From assembly GCF_027595985.1 (NCBI RefSeq), contig NC_073306.1:102468984-102532983 (forward strand): 64,000 bases of DNA, in the 5' to 3' direction. Each line of letters begins with the position of its first letter. The first letter of the stretch is position 1. The translations under genes and the position numbers were made by a program. The notes under the pieces are model-generated. The model had not been told where the DNA came from. It saw nothing but the letters and a program-made list of their open reading frames with translations, and did no database searches. This stretch comes from Sorex araneus (lineage: Eukaryota; Chordata; Mammalia; Eulipotyphla; Soricidae). Below, in pieces: positions 23,841-33,097 of this stretch.

Positions 23841-25600
23841 AAACTTTAAGAAACCCTGCTAATTCATATATTTGTAAAAGTACTTTAGAGTACTTTTCAC
23901 TATGCCACATGGTTGTAAACCTTGATACGTAATAACTGTTACAGTTGGTGGGTTTTTTTTAAATTTTTTATCACTAGCAAAGTTGAAAATCCTTCATGTT
24001 TCTTTCCATTCATATTTCTTCTTTTGAAAGATTTCTTATATACTTTCATTTTTTCTACCGTATGGGTTGGGAGTGCTTTATTTTTTTTATTGCCTTATAT
24101 CCACTTTGATAATCCCCCTAATTTAATTATTAAATCAGTTCTAAGGGATCCAGGTGAATAGCTCATTGGTTTAGACCAACCCCCTTGCAAGGATTCCATG
24201 TCCAATGACTGATGGTGTCTCTGTGCTGAGCACCATACTGCGGCTCTGCTGTAATATTGCAGCACCAGTGATTTCTAGCACATCACAGTCAGGTGTGCGT
24301 GCACACACCTGAAGAAGTACTACCACTGGAAAGCACCACTGAGAGAGATGGGAGTACCATCGCTAGGATCTTTGACTTCTTGGTGAATACCCATTGAGTA
24401 ATGTAGAAATCCCGTGAAAGCTTTCCAACAAGAATGGATCAAGAAATACAAGAGCGTGAACTTTATGGAGTTTAACACCACAACTAAAGAAGTCTCCCCT
24501 CTGGTGTGTAGCACAGCTGAGTATGTGAACATAGCAACCTGAAATCCAAGCCTCTGTATGCACCACAGCTGAATGTCACCACCACAGGCAGGTCTGTGTG
24601 CCACCCAGGTCAATGCAAGAGCAATAACAGCAACAATGGAGAGAAAAGAACAGGGAACTTTTCTGCACAAAGACATTTCCAAATAAAACCATTTTTTTCA
24701 TAGTAGTCAACCACTGAAGACTCTAGTGACCGCAGGATTATGGAAATGTTATGAATAGTCAGTTCTCACCACTGTCAAAATCAATTTCTATTCTGTTTAG
24801 ATAAGAAAGTGAACTTCATGGGTAGGTTAACAAGTAAATTGAAGGATTAGGAAGTAAAGTAAGCCAGCACATTGGTAAATAGTTGTGATCTTGTATTCCA
24901 GTGAATTGTCTCTTTGTCCCTAATGGCTCAGCAAAAATTTTGCTCTAAGTTGATTCGCCTAAAGCCAATGACTAATGAAATCATAAAGAGTCTTTACTAG
25001 TCTACTCCTTTAATTGCATAATTTAGATTAAAATAAGATTATATGTACTAAAATGGAGAAGAGTAAAATAATTTTAATCAGTGAAATATTTATATTCATA
25101 AAAGGAACAATATTTCTCAATTTCAGTTAAAGTTTGGACACAGTCTGTTATTCTCTAATTCTTTAGGTAGCTGCCAATTTTAGAAACCACATTTATAACC
25201 AGATTTTTTTTTATTTTAACATACTTCAATCACCTTCCCCTGCTAAGTTTTTACATTAGATTTCAGTACAAAATACAAGAAATTATAATTTTTTAACCAT
25301 TTTCATGCTTTTTTAAAGGTAACAAGATTTAGAATAGAATAAAAATTGATGTTTTAGGCATAAAATATTATCATATCACACTTACCAAGAGAGTGCCAAT
25401 GTCCCTTTACTATGCAAATTTATGCTCTAGATTATTTTAATTTGTATTAGTTATGACTACAAATAAATATTTACTTGCTGTGCCACATATTTGCTTGTAT
25501 TTATAAAAACTAGCATACTGAAACTATTACAGGCATGTCAACTCCAGTGGTGAATTTACTTTAATATTCTACCTTTGGTTGATAACACTAAATAAAAAAA
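23841..25600. other. Intergenic DNA, no gene seen
   Basis: No supported gene. A moderately GC-rich stretch (24150-24690) contains 'tagctcattggtttaga' and repeated CAC/CTG-rich motifs and may be an old retroposon, but I cannot assign it to a family. The 120-codon minus-strand frame there has no recognisable domain. Confidence 0.4.
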
Positions 25601-25902
25601 AATTCCACCCTTAGGTCAGTAATCGAACCCTGGATGCCAATACCTCCACACCCACGCCCATGCCTCAGGCATCTCCTTGGACTTTGAGCCACCCCACCTC
25701 CCCAAGCACCATCCCATCTGCCCCTGAGTCACCCTCTGTGGAGAGCCTCCATGGAACCTGCTTCGTGAACACCTGTTTCTTGTTGGTTGCACCATGCTTC
25801 GTGAACAACACCTGATGGGGAATCAGGATGTCTTGTCACGCTCACAAGTTATGGCTGGTTTATCAGCTGCAGACACTTGAGGGCAAACAGGCAGGGAGAA
25901 GT

Positions 25903-25909
25903 ATATAAG
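25903..25909 (+). promoter_or_regulatory. LTR TATA box
   Basis: 'tatataa' sits in the LTR about 108 bp before AATAAA. Transcription would start about 25-30 bp downstream, near 25935. The same box is at 30286-30292 in the 3' LTR. Confidence 0.85.
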
Positions 25910-26014
25910 GGGGGAAGTCACCTGGCTGGTCGGTTCTCCCTCATGCGTCCCCTTTTCCTCCTTACTCCACGTCCCCTTTCCTGATTTCTTCTCTAACGCA
26001 TGAGAAAGTTCCTG

Positions 26015-26020
26015 AATAAA
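26015..26020 (+). promoter_or_regulatory. LTR poly(A) signal AATAAA
   Basis: AATAAA lies within 'cctgaataaatcgcagc' in the R region, followed by a GT-rich stretch ('tgcgtgtttcttcg') as the downstream element. The counterpart in the 3' LTR is at 30398-30403. Confidence 0.9.
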
Positions 26021-26082
26021 TCGCAGCCAAAAGGATCTCCGAGTTGCGTGTTTCTTCGCTGGACGAAGCGGCGCGCGACAGC

Positions 26083-26100
26083 TGGTGGCCCGTATGGGGA
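26083..26100 (+). other. Primer-binding site, tRNA uncertain
   Basis: Two bases after the LTR, an 18-mer starts with TGG as a primer-binding site must ('tggtggcccgtatgggga'). It partly resembles lysine-tRNA sites of class II retroviruses (shared TGG and TGGGG ends) but has several mismatches, so the primer tRNA is open. Confidence 0.65.
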
Positions 26101-26138
26101 ACCCGACCTCCAGTACCCCCCCGGTGGATTCAGAACTT

Positions 26139-26156
26139 GCTGCGATTTATTCAGGA
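26139..26156 (+). promoter_or_regulatory. Leader arm of 18-bp inverted repeat with the poly(A) region
   Basis: 'gctgcgatttattcagga' is the exact reverse complement of 26010-26027, which contains the R-region AATAAA. In the genomic RNA the two would form an 18-bp stem enclosing U5 and the primer site. The 3' LTR copy has no such partner because host L1 sequence follows it. A role in hiding the 5' poly(A) signal is inference. Confidence 0.8.
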
Positions 26157-26298
26157 CTAAGGTTCACGAGAAATCGTGACGATCCGGTTCCTGTGGTAAG
26201 TCAGGATGAGAAGTCGAGACGATAAGGTTCCTGTGGTAAGTCAGGACTAAAGTTTACGAGAAGTCATGACGATCAAGTTCCTGTGGTGAGTCAGGACA
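26151..26298 (+). repeat. Three tandem leader repeats with splice-donor motifs
   Basis: Three units start at 26151 (50 bp), 26201 (40 bp) and 26241 (50 bp), each beginning 'tcagga' and ending 'gttcctgtggtaag' or 'gttcctgtggtgag'. Each junction reads GTGGTAAGTCAGG or GTGGTGAGTCAGG, a good 5' splice-donor match. Units 1 and 3 also hold a small potential hairpin ('cacgagaaatcgtg' in unit 1). Confidence 0.85.
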
Positions 26299-27006
26299 AT
26301 GGTATCCATGGATGTGTATGTTTCGTCTGTTGGTTGGATGTTTGTTTGTCTTTCCCTTTGTTTTTTCGTTTTTGTTTTCTGTGGCTGTATTGAGGAGCTG
26401 CGCCTCCCTTTCGCGTTTGGTAAGTTCGTTAGAAGTTGGTTGGAGGATCAGAAGTGCGGTGAGGCCGTACAATTGGAACAAGTAGTGTTAGAAGTGACAA
26501 AGCAGGACAGAGGCAGCCGTCATGGCATTGTAGCCTCTGAGCCAGAGGAGGATTCGGACGTGGAAAGCGAGGCCTCTAGGGGAACCCCGCTGATGGAGGG
26601 ACGCGCCCCAAAAAAGAAAGGAAGGCCCCGAGAACCATCCATGACCCGTCCATCTCTTTATCCCTCGATACCCATGATGCAATTAATAGTAGAAGGAAAA
26701 AGGATCATGGGACTCCTTGACACTGGAGCAGACCGTAGCATAATAGCCACTAAGGATTGGCCTTCTGCCTGGCCCACACAGGCTTCTGCTCAGCAGTTGC
26801 AGGGCCTGGGGTACCTCAGTACCCCAGAAGTAAGCGCACGTCACCTCACCTGGAAGGATGACGAGGGACACCAGGATAGCTTCCAGCCCTTTATACTTAA
26901 TTTGCCCTTTTCCCTTTGGGGACGAGATGTTCTGGCTAAGATGGGAGTTAGGCTTTGCACTTCTTCGCGCCCTACTGCTGTTTCTGCTGACCAAAATTTA
27001 TTGTAG
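26299..27006 (+). CDS. pro: Retroviral aspartic protease with unassigned leader part
   Basis: A 235-codon frame. Residues ~125-225 form a complete betaretrovirus-style retropepsin, the dimeric protease that cuts viral polyproteins. The catalytic motif DTGA is at 26719-26730 and the conserved C-terminal 'WGRDVL' is near 26920-26937. Residues 1-125 are not a recognisable gag: a hydrophobic run ('[15 protein letters not shown]'), an acidic stretch ('[11 protein letters not shown]') and a basic stretch ('PKKKGRPRE'). In intact relatives the protease follows gag by frameshift, so the ATG chosen here (26299) may not be a natural start. The frame closes at TAG 27004-27006, just past a slippery site, with pol in the -1 frame. 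No dUTPase domain is seen. Confidence 0.85.
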   Translation: MVSMDVYVSSVGWMFVCLSLCFFVFVFCGCIEELRLPFAFGKFVRSWLEDQKCGEAVQLEQVVLEVTKQDRGSRHGIVASEPEEDSDVESEASRGTPLMEGRAPKKKGRPREPSMTRPSLYPSIPMMQLIVEGKRIMGLLDTGADRSIIATKDWPSAWPTQASAQQLQGLGYLSTPEVSARHLTWKDDEGHQDSFQPFILNLPFSLWGRDVLAKMGVRLCTSSRPTAVSADQNLL

Positions 27007-27032
27007 GGGCCGCTGTGGAAATCATCCCCCTA
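26994..27032 (+). promoter_or_regulatory. pro-pol -1 ribosomal frameshift site
   Basis: The heptamer A AAT TTA (26994-27000) is in the right phase of the protease frame for a -1 slip into the pol frame, two codons before the TAG. It is the same heptamer type known from Rous sarcoma virus. Downstream, 'tagggg' (27004-27009) can pair with 'ccccta' (27027-27032). The gap to this stem is short (3 nt), so the true stimulatory structure may differ. Confidence 0.8.
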
Positions 27033-29600
27033 ACATGGTTAACAGAGGACCCGGTGTGGGTTCCACAGTGGCCTTTGTCCTCTGAAAAATTAGATGCAGC
27101 TGAAGCCTTAGTTAATCAACAATTGTCAGCTGGACACTTACGTCCTTCTGTATCCCCTTGGAATACTCCTATTTTCGTAGTTAGAAAGAAATCCGGTAAA
27201 TGGCGTTTGTTGCATGATCTTCGAGCTGTTAATGCTCAAATGCGCGTGATGGGGCCTGTACAACGTGGCCTGCCTTTATTAGCCACTTTACCAAAAGATT
27301 GACATGTAATTGCCATTGACATACAAGATTGCTTTTTCTCTATCCCGTTACATCCACAGGATATTCCCCGTTTTGCGTTTACATTACCCTCTAAGAACCA
27401 TGAGCAACCAGATAAGCGATATGAGTGGGTAGTCCTCCCACAAGGGATGACAAATAGTCCCACTCTTTGCCAGCTATACGTAGGTTCCATCATAGCTCCT
27501 TTGCGAAAGTGTTTCCCGAAAGTACAATGTGTGCATTATATGGATGATATCCTGCTGGCAGCAAAATCCGAAAACGCTCTTAATAATGCCCTACTCAAAT
27601 TAACCTCGCTCTTACAAAGTGCCAATTTAATTATTTCCCCTGAAAAAATTCAGAAAGGAACAGTTGTCCAATACCTAGGCGCTAAGATAACCCCCAAAGC
27701 AGTACATCCCCAAAAAATTACGCTTCGGCTTGACCACTTACACACGCTTAATGATTTCCAACGTTTGTTGGGAGACATTAATTGGATAAGGGGATACCTC
27801 AAATTACCTAACTATGAATTAAAACCTTTATTCAATATGCTTCAAGGTGATCCTTCTCTTTCTTCCCCACGGACTATCACACCCGAAGCTAGAGAAGCCC
27901 TTTGCAAAATTGAGCAAGCTCTTACTGCTGCTGGCAATACACGCGTGCAGCCTGAGTTTCCTATTTTACTTTGTGTGCTTCCAACATATGGGCAACCTAC
28001 TGCAGTCCTATGGCAGGAGGGACCCCTTCTGTGGATTCATCCTAGGGTCTCTCCGGCAAAAGCCGTGGAATTATACCCTGCAGCTGTAGCCCGTTTGGCT
28101 ATGATTGGTATTCAGGACTGCTTGCAATACTTTGGAAAACTTCCAGATACTCTTATTACCCCCTATAATTCCACTCAAATAGTTTCTTTGTGTAACTTAC
28201 ATGATGATTGGGCGATTCTCCGATTTTCTTTTCCCAATGTTATTGATAATCATTATCCCAAACATCCACTAATGACCTTCTTTAAAACCCATCCGGTAAT
28301 TTTCCCCAAAGTCACCTCTTATGTACCCCTTCGGGATGTTCCAAACATTTATACTGATGGTTCAAGTACAGGCTGGGGGGCTTATATGATAGAGGGTCAA
28401 GATCCTATTCGTATGCAATTTCCAACTACGTCTCCTCAAGTTGTGGAACTCCGCATTGTCTTGACAGTGTTTGAGCATTGCCCCTTTGCTTTCAATTTGA
28501 TCTCTGATTCACGATACGTTGTAAATGCTCTTTGCTCACTTGAGGTAGCAGGACCCATAAAGGCCTCCAGCTCGATAGCCTCTTTGTTATCTGCTTTACA
28601 GCAAATTCTTTGGACCCGTGAAAAACCATTTTTTGTCACACATATCCGCTCTCATACAGGCCTTCCGGGTCCCTTAGCAGAAGGCAATGCTTGTGTTGAT
28701 GCACTCACTAGACCATCTTGTTTTGTTATTCAGTCTCCTTTACAATTAGCAAAAAATTTTCATGACCGTTTCCATGTTTCTTCTCGGACCCTTCAACATA
28801 GATTTCAAATCCCTCGAGCCGAAGCTCGAGCAATTGTTTTACATTGTCCACACTGTGTCCCTTTTCTTCCTGCCCCCTCCATGGGCATAAACCCTCGTGG
28901 TCTTGTGCCTTTACGCATTTGGCAAATGGATGTTACACATTTCTCGGAATTTGGCAGGCTCAAATATCTCCATGTATCTGTGGACACGTGCTCCGGTATC
29001 ATTCATGCCACTCCCCTTTCTGGGGAGCGGTCCGAAAATGTTATCTCTCATTGCCTTGAAGCATGGGCAGCCTGGGGCATTCCAGCCCAACTGAAAACAG
29101 ATAATGGTCCGGCATACACCTCTGCTAAATTCACCGCATTTTGTGCCCAGATGGGAGTCTCTTTATCTCATGGCCTCCCATATAACCCACAAGGACAGGG
29201 CATCGTTGAGCGTGCTCATTCCACCCTTAAAGCATGCCTAATAAAACAAAAAGGGGGAGTTGGCCTGGGACGGCCCCCTCGAGAAAGAATCTCTATTGCA
29301 CTTTTTACTCTAAATTTTTTGATCATTGATGATAAGGGCACCTCCTCTGCAGACAGGCATTCTTCAAAGATTCCTGTGTGCCAAGGATATGTTAAATGGA
29401 AAGATATCCTTTCTGGTGAATGGCACGGCCCGGACCCCGTGTTAACCTGGGCCAGGGGTTCTGTTTGTGTTTTTCCACAGGACAGGGCAGAACCAGTGTG
29501 GATTCCTGAACGTCTGACACGAAAGACCGCACCTCCAGTAGACCAAGAGGTGGAAACTGGTGCTCCTGCTCAGCCTGGTTCCTGTGATGATACGAGCTGA
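27000..29600 (+). pseudogene. pol: Retroviral pol: reverse transcriptase, RNase H, integrase (one stop)
   Basis: In the -1 frame from the slippery site, about 866 codons are open apart from one in-frame TGA at 27300-27302. The reverse transcriptase, which makes DNA from viral RNA, shows 'VLPQGMTNSP' (about 27432) and the catalytic YMDD (27537-27548). RNase H shows 'YTDGSS' near 28350, 'SDSRYVVNAL' near 28507 and a late His/Asp segment. Integrase, which inserts viral DNA, has an HHCC zinc site (about 28757-28860), the DDE triad in 'WQMDVTHF' (about 28921), 'KTDNGPAY' (about 29094) and 'GIVERAHS' (about 29200), and the C-terminal 'PVWIPERL' near 29492-29515. Domain order and sequence style are betaretroviral. 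The stop falls in the reverse transcriptase before YMDD, so the full product is not made by normal decoding. Confidence 0.92.
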
Positions 29601-30100
29601 AGAAGCAGTTTTTTGGGCCATTGCTACAACTTGGCCTGCTCTAATCCCTTCCGTTCCCACCTTAATATAGACCTGAGTAGAAGTCCCCTCTATTTTATCA
29701 AAGAGTGGGTGGAGGTGGGAGTACTTCTATCCTTATAGCTTCTCGCTGCTTTGGTTTTTGCCTGGTGTCTATATAATATGCAGCAAGTACAACTATTTAC
29801 AAGAGCGTGATATTTGCAGGTATCCCGGCCCTGGAGGCACAGCAATCCCCCAAGCTTTGGCTTGCAACTTTGAATCAATAATCTCGCTGAGAACAATCAA
29901 GTCTAGCTGGATGTAGCAAAGGTATTGTGCAGCTGAGAACCCTTAACTGCAGGGGACCTCCTGTAGTTGAGGAGTTTGAAAGGGTGCATTATACCCACCT
30001 GACCCTTGGACCAACCTAAGACAGGGACCTACAAGCGAGAGGGCTCCCAATGACGGGTAAGGCCAAGGGGGCCGAGGTCGCTACGCAGACTTGCTGTTCT
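29601..30100 (+). pseudogene. Post-pol remnant, possible env fragment
   Basis: About 500 bp separate pol from the polypurine tract, far too short for a surface-plus-transmembrane env. One frame gives short hydrophobic segments broken by stops near 29670. I see no furin site, fusion peptide, CX6CC motif or membrane anchor. It may be the two ends of a deleted env, but this is a guess from position. Confidence 0.35.
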
Positions 30101-30119
30101 AAAACAAAAAAGGGGGAAC
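30101..30119 (+). other. Polypurine tract
   Basis: 'aaaacaaaaaagggggaac' directly abuts the 3' LTR start at 30120. It is the usual primer for plus-strand DNA synthesis in retroviruses and has the typical A-run then G-run form. Confidence 0.92.
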
Positions 30120-30463
30120 TGTGGAGAGCCTCCATGGAACCTGCTTCGTGAACACCTGTTTCTTGTTGGTTGCACCATGCTTCGTGAACAACACCTGATG
30201 GGGAATCAGGATGTCTTGTCACGCTCACAAGTTATGGCTGGTTTATCAGCTGCAGACACTTGAGGGCAAACAGGCAGGGAGAAGTATATAAGGGGGGAAG
30301 TCACCTGGCTGGTCGGTTCTCCCTCATGCGTCCCCTTTTCCTCCTTACTCCACGTCCCCTTTCCTGATTTCTTCTCTAACGCATGAGAAAGTTCCTGAAT
30401 AAATCGCAGCCAAAAGGATCTCCGAGTTGCGTGTTTCTTCGCTGGACGAAGCGGCGCGCGACA
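30120..30463 (+). repeat. 3' LTR (344 bp), identical to 5' LTR
   Basis: Base-by-base reading shows the same 344 bases as 25737-26080, from TGTGGAGAGCC to GCGCGACA. It is followed by the second TSD copy 'accctc' (30464-30469) and then host L1 sequence. Confidence 0.97.
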
Positions 30464-31065
30464 ACCCTCCATCGCCACTCCTGGTTTTCTCCTTTCCCAG
30501 GTTTCTGCCCCCCCACCCCAACCTGGCACCCCACCCACATGGCAGTGGTGGGCGTGGCCTCCGCAGAAGTGGGAGTGGCTTGGCCACAGTTATTTTCCCC
30601 TTTCCTGGCACTCGGAAATCACATCTTTATTTCCATCACCTAATTCTGTGGAGATTATCCTGGCCATCTCAAACACATTAGGACAATAGTCCAGTAGCAT
30701 ATTCCAATTGCACCATAATACTGGTGTCACTAGAAGCTCTACAAGTCCAATATAAAAGAACACATCCTCCGAAGCTTCATAGAGACCTCACCTAAGCCAT
30801 TGAGGAGCACTTGCGAGGAAGAGGGCAATACTGATAGGGAACTGGAAGGTGCCACCACCACACTAATACAAAAACATGAAGAAACAACAAAAATCCCCAC
30901 CACAAATATGATCTCTCCAATAAAGAATACAGAGGTGAAATATTGAAGATGTTCAATGAACTCAAATAAATGGCTCAAGAGACATCCAGGAAATTAAAGG
31001 AGGACATGAAAGAAAGAATGGAACAGACAGCCAAGAAAATACAGGAAGAAATGAGAGCAGAAATA

Positions 31066-31313
31066 ATCACTGTATCACTGTCATCACATTGCTCATCTAT
31101 TTTCTCCAGCAGGCACCAGTAACATCTCCATTGTGAGACTTATTGTTACTGTTTTTGGCATATTGAATATGTCACAGTAGCTTTCAAGGTATTGCCATGC
31201 GGGCAGGAGTCTCTCAGTAGCTTACTGGGCTATCCGAGAGGGACAGAAGAATCAAACCCAGGTCAGTCACATGCAAGGCAAATGCCCTACCCACTGTGCT
31301 ATTGCACCAGCCC
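31066..31313 (-). repeat. Type B SINE inside L1 ORF1
   Basis: On the minus strand: head 'ggctggtgcaatagcacagt', box B-like 'gggtttgattc', body, and RTE-like tail ending in 'gtgatgacagtgatacagtg'. Imperfect copies of 'gagcagaaata' flank it (31055-31065 and just after 31313). Confidence 0.9.
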
Positions 31314-31597
31314 AAGAGCAAAGCAGAAATAAAAAAGCTACAAAATGAAGTGTCACGAATAAAGGATTCTGTAGTTGAAATTAAAAACTCAGCGGGCGCC
31401 CTCAATAGTAGAATGGCCACAGCCAAAGAGAATCAGTGAGCTTGAAGATGAGTCGCAGGAAGCTTACAGGCAAAAACAGGCAATGGGAAAAGACCTCAAA
31501 ATAGCTCTAGGACAAATCAGAGACCTAAGGGATAATTTCAAGAGGAACAACATTAAAATCATTGGAGTATCAGAAGGACTGGGATAAAACCCCAATC

Positions 31598-32704
31598 AAA
31601 AAGCCACAGTTGGCTAGTCGGGCCCGTGCTCGGCTCCGGCCGGCCGGGTTTTCGGCCCGGGCGCCCATGCCCCTGCAGAACCGGTGGATGTGGAACAAGC
31701 GGGAACCAGAGACAGCTTTAGGAATTGGGGTTCCAGCAAGTGCCTGCACCCATGTATGGAGACTGTGAATTAAGCCTTTGCCCCACGCCGGCTAACGGAG
31801 GAAAGAACCTTCCTTCTTGGTCTCTCTCCCCTCCGGGAGAAGGCGTGGAGTCCGACATTTTGTGGGTCCGTTGAGAAGGTACGAACTTGGTGGCGCGGAA
31901 AAAAAAAAAAAAAAATGTGTGCTTTGAACTTGAAACAGCCGCAGGATACAGAGCCAGCCCTAGTCGGGCCCGTGCTCGGCTCCGGCCGGCCGGGTTTTCG
32001 GCCCGGGCGCCCATGCCCCTGCAGAGCCGGTGGATGTGGAACAAGCGGGAACCAGAGACAGCTTTAGGAATTGGTTTCTGGCAGAATTTTCCCAGGACTT
32101 TATACAGAAATCCAAAACCTTAACATTTATAATTGTCATCAATGTGAAAGGGTTCCATTTAAACAGGTCTGACTTGGGGGGGAAACTCCAAATAATAACA
32201 GTAAGTTTTTGTTGAAATATTGAAGGTTCTTAATGTAACAGCCACCTCTGGACTATGAGCTAAGCAAAAGCCCCACGCTGGCCAACGTGGCGTGGAGTAC
32301 ACCATACTATGAGGCGCAGGAAGGGGGATGAGGGGGAAAAATTAAAAAAAAAAAAAATGGAAAAGGAAAAAGAGAAAAAAAAAGAGAGAGAGAGAGTTAT
32401 GTCAACTATAGTGAGTTTTGTGTTGAATTATGGAATGTAATCAAGGTAAAGAAAAAATGAAGTGAAATTCATTAGTTATACAGTAGGGGTAGGGGGTGGG
32501 GGCGGGGGGTAAACTGGGGTTTCTGGTGGTGGAATTTGGGCACTGGTGAAGGGATGGGTGTTTGAATATTGTATAACTGACATATAAACCTGAGAACTTT
32601 GTAACTTTCCACATGGTGACTTAATAAAAATTTAAAAAAAAAAAAAAAAAAAAGTGAAGGTAGACAAACAATAAAAAAAAAAAAAAAAAAAAAAAGCCAC
32701 AGTT
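31598..32704 (+). mobile_element. GC-rich composite retroposon with two 5' monomers, 14-bp TSD
   Basis: The element is 31612-32690 between 'aaaaagccacagtt' at 31598-31611 and 32691-32704. A CpG-rich module ('ggctccggccggccgggttt', 'gcccatgcccctgcagaacc', 'gggaaccagagacagcttta') occurs at about 31613-31735 and again at about 31962-32075, separated by a unit with 'ccccacgccggctaac' and an A-run. The rest is the L1-type 3' UTR with a G-rich tract (32485-32510) and 'aataaaaatttaaaa'. A short extra segment and a second A-tail follow. It has no coding capacity and lies within L1 ORF1. Confidence 0.85.
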
Positions 32705-33097
32705 AAAAATATTGCTGAAAAGTTCCCAGAGCTGGAGAAGGCAGGCATCCAGATCCAAGGAGCCCGAAGAGTGCCAGCTAAAAGAGACCCTAGTAAAAAG
32801 ACTCCAAGACATATCATAGTCAGAATGATGGATGTCACAGATAGAGACACAATACTTCAAGCAGCAAGGTCAAAGAAGTAAATCACATACAAACGAGCGC
32901 CTCTTAGATTTACAGCAGACCTAACAGAGGAAACCTTCCAAGCCTGAAGACAATAGTAGAATATAGTGAAAAAACGTAATAAAATGAATGCCTCACCAAG
33001 AATACTTTATCTGGCTAAACTCTCACTCAAACTTGAAGGAACGATAGACTATTTCATGGATAAACAACAGCTCAGGAACTTCATAGACTCAAAACCA

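Larger units (their letters stand above)
25737..26080 (+). repeat. 5' LTR (344 bp)
   Basis: It begins TGTGGAGAGCC and ends GCGCGACA, the TG...CA ends expected for an LTR. U3 holds a 12-bp direct repeat ('tgcttcgtgaac' at 25759-25770 and 25795-25806). A TATA box lies at 25903-25909 and the poly(A) signal at 26015-26020, so R runs from roughly 25935 to 26040 and U5 is about 40 bp. The exact start and poly(A) sites are estimates. Confidence 0.97.
25731..30469 (+). mobile_element. Class II endogenous retrovirus, young, gag- and env-defective
   Basis: Layout: 6-bp TSD 'accctc' (25731-25736, 30464-30469), 5' LTR, primer-binding site, leader with tandem repeats, protease frame, pol, remnant 3' of pol, polypurine tract, 3' LTR. 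Betaretrovirus-like features are the 6-bp TSD, the protease and integrase sequence style and separate protease and pol frames joined by a -1 frameshift site. The two LTRs agree at all 344 positions by eye, so insertion was recent. A matrix/capsid/nucleocapsid gag is not recognisable and env is reduced to at most a fragment, so this copy could not move on its own products alone. Confidence 0.93.
30950..33090 (+). pseudogene. L1 ORF1 (RNA-binding protein), interrupted and broken
   Basis: ORF1p coats L1 RNA. The coiled-coil part is visible as a charged helix-like run near 30960-31060 ('MEQTAKKIQEEMRAE') and after the SINE near 31320-31590. The C-terminal part lies at 32705-32880 with 'PRHIIVRMMDVTDRDTIL', close to the conserved ORF1 C-terminal domain. 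The frame has several stops and is split by a type B SINE and a 1.08-kb composite retroposon, so it is dead. Confidence 0.85.

Noticed and set aside
24320-24682. 120-codon minus-strand frame as a gene
   Set aside because: No domain, no promoter and no splice evidence; the segment resembles decayed repeat.
26151-26298. CRISPR-like array
   Set aside because: Three adjacent units without spacers inside a retroviral leader of a mammalian genome.
29601-30100. Functional env gene
   Set aside because: Only about 500 bp, with stops and no fusion, cysteine or membrane-anchor motifs.
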